This document shows, in pieces, positions 28,366-35,901 of a stretch of DNA of 61,067 nt. A program made the position numbers and the translations under genes. The stretch's first letter is position 1, and every line of letters starts with the position of its first letter. This DNA comes from an uncultured Bacteroidales bacterium. GTDB taxonomy: Bacteria; Bacteroidota; Bacteroidia; Bacteroidales; Paludibacteraceae. The notes under the pieces are model-generated. The model did no database searches and was not told where the DNA came from. It was given only the letters and a program-made list of their open reading frames with translations. The stretch spans positions 1-61,067 of the forward strand of contig CAMGMU010000003.1 in the NCBI GenBank assembly GCA_946059305.1. Direction: 5' to 3'.

Positions 28366-29019
28366 TTACATGTATTTTACAATAATAGTTTTCAGGGCTT
28401 TACCCACCTTGTTTGCACAGTCAGTTGCCGACTCAAGCGAGCCCATTATCTCCTTCATTTTGATGACTTCTTTTGCATCTAGTTCGGACTGAAACAGTTC
28501 CTCTATATAGTCGCCATATACATCATCCCCCTCATGCTCGAGTTCATGCAGTTTCGCACATTCATTGAGTGCTACTTGGGGGTTCTTCTTGATTTCAGAA
28601 AGAGCTCCTGCTGCCTTACGCATAGAACGTGCACATTCGATAACTATTTCAGCCATGTGCATTGTAGAGGCAGATAAGTCTTCAGGTTGATAAATAAGCA
28701 TCCGCTTAGCGCTCGCATTAATATTGTCCATTACGTCATCCAATGCATCGCAGAGCTGATGCAAATCTGTACGATCAAGTGGGGTAACAAACGAAGCATT
28801 CAGCGCATTAAAGAGGTCGGTTGCGATTGTGTCGCAAGCCGTTTCTATCATTTTGATGCGGTTGTAGATTTCTTCTTGCTTAAACTTTTCGTTCTCCATG
28901 GAAATCATATCCGTGAGGAGATTGGCGCCTTCTACGATGTAGTCCGCCATTTGAATGATTTGAGGGAAAAATTTTTTTTCCGAATGAATGAAAGAATTAA
29001 GAATGTCGTTAATGTCCAT
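28366..29019 (-). CDS. DUF47 (PhoU-like) family protein
   Basis: This 217-residue all-helical protein belongs to the PhoU-related DUF47 family, which normally accompanies PitA-type phosphate transporters. The start at 29019 (MDINDILNSFIHSEKKFF) fits the family; the longer frame to 29067 has no support and overlaps the promoter. The conserved helices DLHQLCDALDDVMDNI and ELEHEGDDVYGD carry the acidic E/DxxxD metal-binding positions. No phosphate transporter gene is adjacent. It heads the DUF47-PASTA-rluD-porX run. Confidence 0.88.
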   Translation of the reverse strand: MDINDILNSFIHSEKKFFPQIIQMADYIVEGANLLTDMISMENEKFKQEEIYNRIKMIETACDTIATDLFNALNASFVTPLDRTDLHQLCDALDDVMDNINASAKRMLIYQPEDLSASTMHMAEIVIECARSMRKAAGALSEIKKNPQVALNECAKLHELEHEGDDVYGDYIEELFQSELDAKEVIKMKEIMGSLESATDCANKVGKALKTIIVKYM

Positions 29020-29055
29020 AAAAGAGTTTGGGCAAAGCCCGATGGTTTCGAGCGG

Positions 29056-29063
29056 CAAAGATA
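29056..29063 (-). promoter_or_regulatory. Promoter -7 element for the DUF47-PASTA-rluD-porX run
   Basis: TATCTTTG on the minus strand lies about 37 nt before the DUF47 start codon. It is divergent from the mdh promoter, about 100 bp away. The -33 region has no good TTTG. Confidence 0.6.
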
Positions 29064-29154
29064 GCACTTTTTTTTGGATTACACAAGAATTAGGCAGAAA
29101 ATAGCCATTTTTTAATATTTTTGGCCATATAAATATGAAAAAACAGCATTTTTA

Positions 29155-29186
29155 TTTGTTTATATCGGAGAAAAGCTGTAATTTTG
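29155..29186 (+). promoter_or_regulatory. mdh promoter
   Basis: TTTG at 29155-29158 and TAATTTTG at 29179-29186 are separated by 20 nt. The spacer ends in AAAAGCTG, close to the AAAAGCAG found at other promoters in the window. The leader to the mdh ATG is about 70 nt and contains a small TTGGGG/CCTCAA hairpin. Confidence 0.8.
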
Positions 29187-29262
29187 TAGGCGTTATTGGG
29201 GTGGAAGGCCTCAATCTTGACAAAAATTTTACTACTATATCATTGTCAATCATATCATTATC

Positions 29263-30204
29263 ATGTCCAAAATCACCATTGTAGGCGCAGGCAATGTAGG
29301 TGCAACCTGCGCAAATGTATTGGCAGTCAGAGAGGTTGCTTCAGAAGTGAGCCTTATTGACATTAAAGAAGGTCTTGCAGAAGGCAAGGCCATGGATATT
29401 ATGCAGACGTCAAGCCTCCTTGGCTTCAGCACAATGGTTCGGGGTATAACGAACGACTATAGCAAGACAGCCAACTCTGACGTAGTGATTATCACAAGTG
29501 GTCTTCCCCGTAAGCCAGGAATGACACGCGAAGAATTGATCGGCGTAAATGCCGGTATCGTAAAGAGTGTAGCAACCAACGTGCTCAAATACTCCCCAGA
29601 TGCTATACTGATTATTGTTTCCAATCCTATGGATACGATGGCCTATTTGGCTCTTCATAGCCTTGGTTTGCCACGCAACCGCGTGATAGGCATGGGTGGT
29701 GCACTCGATTCTGCAAGATTAAAGTATTTCCTTGCAAAAGCGCTGCAGTGCAATCCGAATGACGTGGAAGGCTTCGTAATTGGCGGTCATGGCGATACGA
29801 CCATGATTCCGCTGGTAAGCTACCTGACCTATAAAGGTGTTAATGTTCGCGACTTGCTTTCTCAAGAAGAAATTGACAACGTCGTCAAGCAAACAATGGT
29901 AGGTGGCGCTACGTTGACGTCGCTTTTGGGTACCAGCGCATGGATGGCACCGGGGGCCGCCGCCGCTGAAGTAGCAGCTGCTATCATTCACAATCAAAAA
30001 AAGATGATTCCTTGTTCTGCTTCGCTGGAAGGTGAATATGGCATGCACGATATCACCATAGGCGTACCATGTATCATCGGTAAAAATGGTATAGAAAAAA
30101 TTGTTGAGTTTAAACTTTCAACTGACGAAACAGAGCGTCTGAAGGCATCAGCAGAAGCCGTAAGAAAAACGACGGCTGTACTCCACGAACTCGGAGCACT
30201 CTAA
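29263..30204 (+). CDS. mdh: Malate dehydrogenase
   Basis: This 313-residue NAD-dependent enzyme interconverts malate and oxaloacetate, in anaerobic Bacteroidales usually on the reductive path to succinate. The Rossmann motif is GAGNVGA (8-14) with Asp33 marking NAD preference. The substrate loop carries Arg83 and Arg89 (LPRKPGMTR), Asp149 and Arg152 lie in ALDSAR, and His176 in GGHGDTT is the catalytic base. Arg83 rather than Gln at the specificity position marks malate rather than lactate dehydrogenase. Size and motifs fit the LDH-like MDH group. It is the first gene of a plus-strand run, 20 nt ahead of an SDR gene. Confidence 0.97.
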   Translation: MSKITIVGAGNVGATCANVLAVREVASEVSLIDIKEGLAEGKAMDIMQTSSLLGFSTMVRGITNDYSKTANSDVVIITSGLPRKPGMTREELIGVNAGIVKSVATNVLKYSPDAILIIVSNPMDTMAYLALHSLGLPRNRVIGMGGALDSARLKYFLAKALQCNPNDVEGFVIGGHGDTTMIPLVSYLTYKGVNVRDLLSQEEIDNVVKQTMVGGATLTSLLGTSAWMAPGAAAAEVAAAIIHNQKKMIPCSASLEGEYGMHDITIGVPCIIGKNGIEKIVEFKLSTDETERLKASAEAVRKTTAVLHELGAL

Positions 30205-30224
30205 GTTTTGTCTTCTTACCACGT

Positions 30225-31040
30225 ATGTCAAATAGGATGAATGTTAATACTACGTTGTCAAAGACTGTCATTATTTCTGGGGCCAGCAGTGGTATTGGTT
30301 TGGTGACTTCCAAACTTTTCTTAGAGCGTGGTTGGCGTGTGTTTGACCTCAGCCGTCGCGGCTCTAACTTGCCAGGAATACGCCATGTTTATTGCGATTT
30401 TTCAGAAGATAAAAGGTGCGAGGCGGCTATTGAGCAGGTCGTCCGCGAGGCGGGGCATATTGATGTATGTATATGCAATGCAGGTATGGGCATATCCGGA
30501 GCCGTAGAGTTTACAAATATAGCAGATGCTAAACATTTGATGGATGTAAATTTCTTCGGTGTCATTCGTTTGGTCCAGGCAGTTCTCCCCATCATGCGCG
30601 CTCACCGGAGTGGAAAAATCATCTTTACGAGCAGTATGGCTGCCATCCTTCCTGTGCCATATCAGGCTCTCTATTCGGCCAGCAAGGCGGCGGTAAATGC
30701 GCTGGCGCTCAGTCTGCAAAACGAAGTTCGAGCATACGGAATACGCATTGCATGTTTGCTGCCAGGAGACGTACATACCAATTTTACAGAAGCACGAAAA
30801 AAGAGCAGCAATGGCGGAGAGATATACACAAAAATGAATAAAGCCGTAGAAAAAATGGAAAAAGACGAACTTAACGGCATTGAAGCGGATAAAATGGCAT
30901 ACTATTTGTTAAAAATAGCACAGCAAAATAAACCATGGGTTTTCTACATTTACGGCTGTCAATATCGTTTTTTCTACTTTCTCCATCGCGCTCTTCCCAC
31001 TTCGCTCGTGAATTGGTTGGAAGGGAAAGTTTACGATTAA
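30225..31040 (+). CDS. SDR family oxidoreductase
   Basis: This 271-residue short-chain dehydrogenase has the cofactor motif SGASSGIG (18-25), NAG (85-87), Ser136/Ser137, Tyr150 and Lys154 (YSASK), so the catalytic set is complete. Substrate is unknown. The C-terminus (FYIYGCQYRFFYFLHRALP) is hydrophobic and may touch membrane. An ATG at residue 5 is an alternative start. It follows mdh by 20 nt and is followed by the CDP-alcohol phosphatidyltransferase after 147 nt, which hints at a lipid-related role but does not prove one. Confidence 0.88.
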   Translation: MSNRMNVNTTLSKTVIISGASSGIGLVTSKLFLERGWRVFDLSRRGSNLPGIRHVYCDFSEDKRCEAAIEQVVREAGHIDVCICNAGMGISGAVEFTNIADAKHLMDVNFFGVIRLVQAVLPIMRAHRSGKIIFTSSMAAILPVPYQALYSASKAAVNALALSLQNEVRAYGIRIACLLPGDVHTNFTEARKKSSNGGEIYTKMNKAVEKMEKDELNGIEADKMAYYLLKIAQQNKPWVFYIYGCQYRFFYFLHRALPTSLVNWLEGKVYD

Positions 31041-31187
31041 ATGTTTAGAACCAATATGTATGATGGTAGGGTTTGATAACTATCATCATCAAGAAAAGTT
31101 TATTTAACCTAGTTATTATAAAAATATCGTTGGCAGGATTGAGTTTATCAATTGTGCTTAGACAATTAACTTTTCGATTTTATCATT

Positions 31188-31913
31188 ATGTCAAAAGAAG
31201 AAAATGCCGTTAGAATTCAAACCTCTATTCTTAACGGAGTAGAAAAGAAAGTTTTAGTTTGGATAGCAGCCCGTCTGCCTAAATGGGTTACCTCAGATAT
31301 GCTCACTTGGTTTGGGGTGTTTGGTAGTTTCATTGTTTTCCTCGGTTACGTACTTAATAATCTGCTTAATGCCCCTGCTTGGATCTGGCTCTCATCGCTT
31401 GGCTTGGTCTTTAATTGGTTTGGTGACTCGCTCGATGGGTCGATTGCACGTGTAAGAAAAACGCAGCGGCCATTGTATGGCTTTTATCTTGACCATAATA
31501 TCGACTGCGTTACCGAGTTCTTTATGTTCATAGGCATTGGGTTGAGTGGCATGTGTAACCTTTGGATAACTATGCTTTGCTTCATTCCATATTTAATGCT
31601 TGAGGTATATGTATCGATTAATGCGCATTTGAAAAACGAGTTTAAACTCACGTATGGCAAAATGGGGCCGACAGAGTTGCGTTTGATAATCATTATCTGC
31701 AATACGTTCTTAATTTATTCTGAAGCGATGCACCACGAATTAGGTCATATGTGGCGCATCGGTCGAATTGTATTAGCAGAGCATGTATATATCTTAGACT
31801 ATATAGGATTGGCAATTTTTGTGATTCTTATGATTTTCTACTTAGGCTCATTCTTTAAGGATCTTCATTATTTTGCCAAACTCGATCCTCTCAAGAAACC
31901 GAATAAAAACTAA
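31188..31913 (+). CDS. CDP-alcohol phosphatidyltransferase family protein
   Basis: This 241-residue membrane enzyme family joins a CDP-activated lipid to an alcohol. The full motif D(x)2DG(x)2AR(x)9G(x)3D(x)3D is present: Asp80, Asp83-Gly84, Ala87-Arg88, Gly98, Asp102 and Asp106. About five or six membrane helices are visible. The acceptor (inositol, glycerol phosphate or another alcohol) cannot be told from sequence. The stop codon overlaps the start of the GtrA-like gene by 1 nt, suggesting that the products work together. Confidence 0.88.
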   Translation: MSKEENAVRIQTSILNGVEKKVLVWIAARLPKWVTSDMLTWFGVFGSFIVFLGYVLNNLLNAPAWIWLSSLGLVFNWFGDSLDGSIARVRKTQRPLYGFYLDHNIDCVTEFFMFIGIGLSGMCNLWITMLCFIPYLMLEVYVSINAHLKNEFKLTYGKMGPTELRLIIIICNTFLIYSEAMHHELGHMWRIGRIVLAEHVYILDYIGLAIFVILMIFYLGSFFKDLHYFAKLDPLKKPNKN

Positions 31914-32395
31914 TGGGCAAAATTAAGCAGCAAATAAAGCGTTTTGCAGCATTTTCCACCTCCACTCTCGCTGGTACGATAGTGGATACGGTGGTGTTGT
32001 GGCTGTGTGCACATATGTGGTTGAGCGGAACCTATTGGGGAGAAAACCTTGTGAGTCCAGCGATATCATTTGAGTGTGCAGTGTTTACGAACTTCATCAT
32101 TGCCTATTTTGGCGTATGGCGCGACCGCATCAGCCATCGAAAAAGCAAGCGCAGTTTCTGCCGCCATTTCTTTGGATACAATGCCGCTTGTATTGGCGGT
32201 TTTATCGTGAAGATGATTTTCCTCCAATTGTTTGTGGTAGCTTTTAAGGGACGTTTGGATGTTGTAATTTGCAATCTGCTCGCTTTGTGTTTCTCCGGTT
32301 GCTTCAATTATGTAATCAATGAGCGAATCGTTTTCCGAAAGAAAAAAGCACAGTCGGAAACCATCCGGCAAACAGATTCCATGAAATTAAGGTAA
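31913..32395 (+). CDS. GtrA family membrane protein
   Basis: This 160-residue protein has four membrane segments and conserved GtrA features: FAAFSTSTLAGTIVDTVV near the start and CFNYVINERIVF near the end. GtrA-like proteins help move lipid-linked sugars across the inner membrane or support cell-surface polysaccharide enzymes. The 1-nt overlap with the phosphatidyltransferase gene suggests a shared glycolipid or phospholipid pathway. A terminator follows at 32446-32480. Confidence 0.85.
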   Translation: MGKIKQQIKRFAAFSTSTLAGTIVDTVVLWLCAHMWLSGTYWGENLVSPAISFECAVFTNFIIAYFGVWRDRISHRKSKRSFCRHFFGYNAACIGGFIVKMIFLQLFVVAFKGRLDVVICNLLALCFSGCFNYVINERIVFRKKKAQSETIRQTDSMKLR

Positions 32396-32445
32396 TGCTT
32401 CTTTTAGCTCTTTTACAAAGGGAATTGCTATAATCTACCATACAT

Positions 32446-32480
32446 TAATCGCAGTATGCTCAACACACTGCGATTATTTT
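32446..32480 (+). terminator. Terminator of the mdh-gtrA run
   Basis: A 10-bp stem (TAATCGCAGT and its complement) with an 11-nt loop is followed by TTTT on the plus strand, 50 nt after the GtrA stop. It also lies just downstream of the convergent PD40 gene. Confidence 0.75.
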
Positions 32481-32525
32481 TGAATCAGTAGAAGGATACT
32501 GCTTTGAAGATGATTTTTTAGAATC

Positions 32526-33932
32526 CTAGTCGCCCATAGACAATTGCTCAATTTCTTGTCTTATGGACTCCTTGCGAGCTGAATCTGCTTCATTACGAAG
32601 TTTACGAACATCCGTCTCCAATGCGAGGATTGTAGATGTAAGCCGCACGCGTTCTTCTAGAGAAGCAGCACTATAAGTCTGTCGATATTGCTCCAATTCG
32701 GCACTCTTCTCAGCCATCTGCTTCTGCAATTTGAGATATAAACGCATCGATTTTATAGCATCTGGACTGCGGAAATTGTCCCAAGACAAGTAGATAGTAG
32801 AGTCGTTGAGAACGAGCTTCCATTCTGAAAGCGGATCATTTTCAGTCCAGATATTCATAGCAGAGGATGCCGTGCTGTGCGAACCGGATGGATGAATGCT
32901 TGCGGCTCTGGGTAGCGTACGCATTTGAATATAATCGCGAAGATAGATCTCGGAACTATCACGAAGATATTTGGGATTGTTATAAACGAAACTGCAGAGC
33001 ATCAGTCGGTTAGGATTCGTTCTGTTCGTAATGAAAAACCCTTTTCCTGCAGATTCGTCGTAAAGATAAAACATATCATCAGCCATCGAATTAATCGGCA
33101 TACCGAGTATTTCGGGCACCAAATAGGTGTTAGTTGCAGGATTATATTTGGTCATATAAATATCCCATCCACCCATTCCTTCTTCCGTATCCTTAGCGCT
33201 GTAATAGAGCGTAACACCATCAGGCATCAAGATAGGGTAGTCCTGCTCTTTAAACTGATTGATCGGCGTAGGTAAGGTGTCAATAGTAGACCAGTCTTCT
33301 AGTAGTCGCTCCTGCTTACCTATCAATCGGCGACCAGTCTTCTTACATGTAAAAGCGATATAGCGGCGGTCGCCTCGTTGGTTGGTAGAAATAAAACATC
33401 CATCGCGCATCTCAATTGTTCCCATATCAGCCGATACCAAAGGCAAGTGCGTAGGAAGGGCTTCTCGCGTAATACTGAAGGTATCAATATACAAAATATT
33501 TTCCACCCTATTCATGTAGCGCAACAAATATTTAGTTTTAGCCAATTCTGCTTGAGCTTTCTTATATTGATGATGAGTGGTGTCTGCAGAATGAAGCCAC
33601 TCTTCATACATGGTCTGGGCTAGCTCAAACCGATAAGTAGGAAAGGCAGCACGAGCTAACCAAAGGGCACGCAAAGAATAGCGTGTGCCCGATTCGGTAA
33701 GATGTATTACCGCCTCTTCATACATGCCTAATTCCTGCTCACATCGACCTAAGCGATACGAATATAAGGGCAAATCGGGATGCTGATTATAAAGCTGTCT
33801 ATATATGCGTAAAGCTGCAGAATAATCACCAGACGTAAACAGTTTGTCTGCTTTGGCAGAATCTTGAGCGTGGATTGGTAGTACCCAATAAAATAGGGCT
33901 AAAAATAATATTATTTGTACAATTTTTTTCAT
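32526..33932 (-). CDS. TPR and PD40 beta-propeller secreted protein
   Basis: This protein of about 468 residues has a signal peptide (MKKIVQIILFLALFYWVLPIHAQ), TPR-like helices (about 27-140) and a central region with PD40/WD40-like blades (DYPILMPDGVTLYYSA, GGWDIYMTKYN). The C-terminus is a Gln/Glu-rich coiled coil. It recalls the front part of PorE/OmpA-type proteins of Bacteroidota, but no OmpA peptidoglycan-binding domain is present. The start at 33932 follows the signal peptide; a promoter at 33941-33971 would make the mRNA almost leaderless. Function is unassigned. Confidence 0.75.
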   Translation of the reverse strand: MKKIVQIILFLALFYWVLPIHAQDSAKADKLFTSGDYSAALRIYRQLYNQHPDLPLYSYRLGRCEQELGMYEEAVIHLTESGTRYSLRALWLARAAFPTYRFELAQTMYEEWLHSADTTHHQYKKAQAELAKTKYLLRYMNRVENILYIDTFSITREALPTHLPLVSADMGTIEMRDGCFISTNQRGDRRYIAFTCKKTGRRLIGKQERLLEDWSTIDTLPTPINQFKEQDYPILMPDGVTLYYSAKDTEEGMGGWDIYMTKYNPATNTYLVPEILGMPINSMADDMFYLYDESAGKGFFITNRTNPNRLMLCSFVYNNPKYLRDSSEIYLRDYIQMRTLPRAASIHPSGSHSTASSAMNIWTENDPLSEWKLVLNDSTIYLSWDNFRSPDAIKSMRLYLKLQKQMAEKSAELEQYRQTYSAASLEERVRLTSTILALETDVRKLRNEADSARKESIRQEIEQLSMGD

Positions 33933-33940
33933 TTCTGCTG

Positions 33941-33988
33941 CAAAGGTACGAAGATTTTTTGGAATTTCAAAAAAAAATAGTAATTTTG
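33941..33988. promoter_or_regulatory. Interlocked divergent promoters
   Basis: Minus strand: TTTG (33971-33968), a 19-nt spacer, TACCTTTG (33948-33941) for the TPR/PD40 gene. Plus strand: TTTG (33958-33961), a 19-nt spacer, TAATTTTG (33981-33988) for ldcA. Each -33 box lies inside the spacer of the other promoter, so the two cannot be occupied at once. Confidence 0.8.
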
Positions 33989-34029
33989 TAAACAATTTTT
34001 TTGTTTCGCGCGCTCGCGCATATAAAATA

Positions 34030-34905
34030 ATGAAAAAAATACAAATTATCGCTCCTTCAGGGGGTATTGACCCTTCACTTGTTCAGGCAGCTACCCATAG
34101 ACTGCAATCATGGGGATTTGAAGTACATATTTCTCCTCATGCATTAGGCCAATATGGTCGTTTTTCGGCCTCTCCTGCCAATAGATTGGCTGATCTAAAT
34201 GCTGCTTTACATTCCGATGCAGACTATATCCTCTGCGCTCGCGGCGGATATGGATTGGCACAGATTATCGATCAAATAGAAATACCCCAAAAGGATGCGC
34301 CTATTATCATCGGTTTCTCTGATATTACCGCATTGCATTGCCTGATGGGACATGTCGGTCGTAAATCAATCCATGGCGCTATGTGTAAGGCCTTAGCTGC
34401 AGATACTGAAGCCGACAATAGAAGTACCGAGGCGCTCCGTCAGCTGCTCTTAGGCGCTCCGCTTCACTACCAATTACCCTTTCACCCGCTTAATCGGCAA
34501 GGAGAAGCACAAGGCTATTTGAGAGGAGGTAACCTCAGCATACTATACTCCTTACAGGGTAGTCCATTTGCCTGCCCAATATCCAAGGGGGATATCCTCT
34601 TTATTGAAGACGTAGGCGAACATCCTTATGCTATTGATCGCATGATGCATAATCTACGACTGAGTGGCATCTTAAGTAAAATAGGCGGGTTGATTGTTGG
34701 TCAGTTTTCGGATTTTGAAGAAGATCAGCGCATGCCCTATTCGGTGTATGAAGGCATTCGAAAAATAGTTGAACCATATGACTATCCTGTATGGTTTGAC
34801 TTCCCGTCAGGCCATACCGACCTCAATATGCCACTTCTGCTCAACGCACCATGCCAATTGCAAATCTCAGCCTCCGACAGCCAACTCGCGCTGGCACGTG
34901 TGTAG
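34030..34905 (+). CDS. ldcA: LD-carboxypeptidase (peptidase S66)
   Basis: This 291-residue serine peptidase removes the terminal D-Ala from muropeptide tetrapeptides during peptidoglycan recycling. Family marks are CARGGYG (69-75), the nucleophile Ser97 in GFSDITALH, and the later segments with LFIEDVGEHPYAIDRM (Glu) and SGHTD (His). No signal peptide is seen, which fits a cytoplasmic recycling enzyme. It is transcribed alone, divergent from the TPR/PD40 gene, and ends before a strong hairpin at 35060-35096. Confidence 0.93.
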   Translation: MKKIQIIAPSGGIDPSLVQAATHRLQSWGFEVHISPHALGQYGRFSASPANRLADLNAALHSDADYILCARGGYGLAQIIDQIEIPQKDAPIIIGFSDITALHCLMGHVGRKSIHGAMCKALAADTEADNRSTEALRQLLLGAPLHYQLPFHPLNRQGEAQGYLRGGNLSILYSLQGSPFACPISKGDILFIEDVGEHPYAIDRMMHNLRLSGILSKIGGLIVGQFSDFEEDQRMPYSVYEGIRKIVEPYDYPVWFDFPSGHTDLNMPLLLNAPCQLQISASDSQLALARV

Positions 34906-35059
34906 CGAGTTAGTCCTTCTCTGCTAATAGACATGCATTGATCTTATGAAACAAAGAACGTAAAGCAGAGAATTATTGCCTTCTAGAGTAACGATTGCAA
35001 TTTTTTGTCAGAAAAGACACCTTGTGTGTGTTTCATAGGATTGAAAAAGCACTAAAAAA

Positions 35060-35096
35060 CCTACGCAATAAGACTAAATCTTTTTGCGTAGGTAAG
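35060..35096. terminator. Bidirectional terminator between ldcA and a lipoprotein gene
   Basis: CCTACGCAA and its complement TTGCGTAGG pair across a 15-nt loop. The convergent genes on both sides (stops at 34905 and 35114) suggest use in both directions, though T-runs are short. Confidence 0.65.
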
Positions 35097-35113
35097 AAGG
35101 TTTGAATAGACAA

Positions 35114-35872
35114 TCAGTACAATTCTGAGATATTGAGGCGTTGGCGCTGATCGTGCTTATAAATAACACGGTAGTATGTGTTCTTCCCCGAAACGTTTTC
35201 CTCCATTTGGCAGGAAGCAGACTCAAATTCTTTACCTTCACCTAATAGCTGAGTAAGATCCGCTATGGAGAACTCTGCTTTATATGCTATCTCACTAATG
35301 CTACTAATCGTTTCGGGATCTAACTCATAAAGAGCCAACTGAAACGATTTATTATCATTCTCCATCGCCGCAAACACCTTGGTTTGAATAGACTGAGGGA
35401 TATAGTTGCTGAACTGATTCATCACTGTTCTGATTGTTTCCATCAGCGAACCCATCATATAATTGGTGGTGTCAGCTCCTCTAACAATCGAGCCTGTCCA
35501 TAAGGTGTAATCCTTTAGGGCTTCATTCTCAACATACTTGCTCCAAATACGCTCTGTAATAATCGCATCGGTACGTGAATTGTGGTCTTTTCCTAACTCC
35601 ACTGCAGTAACAACGCCATCATTCAGTGTAATGGAGATGAACGCTGTAAGGCGCGACCCCTTTACGTACATATTTTTCTCGTTGGAGTCCGCTTTTAAAT
35701 CCGCTTCTTCCAACGCGTTTACAGCCGCAGTTTCATTCTGTCCAAGCAAACTCTCAGCCAATGCTAACAAATCCGAACTGTCGGCTTCAATCTTTTCCGG
35801 ATTATCCGGTTGGCAACTGCTAAGCAGCACCATCGGCAGCAATGCTACCATCAACAAATAACGTAGTTTCAT
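35114..35872 (-). CDS. Lipoprotein of unknown function
   Basis: This 252-residue protein has a clean lipoprotein signal (LLPMVLLSSCQPDNPE). The mature part contains an FMN-binding-like stretch, with the conserved-looking segment DGVVTAVELGKDHNSRTDAI, but I do not recognise a named family with confidence. It lies 29 nt downstream of parC on the same strand and may share its transcript. The hairpin at 35060-35096 would end that transcript. Confidence 0.7.
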   Translation of the reverse strand: MKLRYLLMVALLPMVLLSSCQPDNPEKIEADSSDLLALAESLLGQNETAAVNALEEADLKADSNEKNMYVKGSRLTAFISITLNDGVVTAVELGKDHNSRTDAIITERIWSKYVENEALKDYTLWTGSIVRGADTTNYMMGSLMETIRTVMNQFSNYIPQSIQTKVFAAMENDNKSFQLALYELDPETISSISEIAYKAEFSIADLTQLLGEGKEFESASCQMEENVSGKNTYYRVIYKHDQRQRLNISELY

Positions 35873-35901
35873 ATTGTCCTTTTTTTTAGGTTAATTTGGT
35901 A

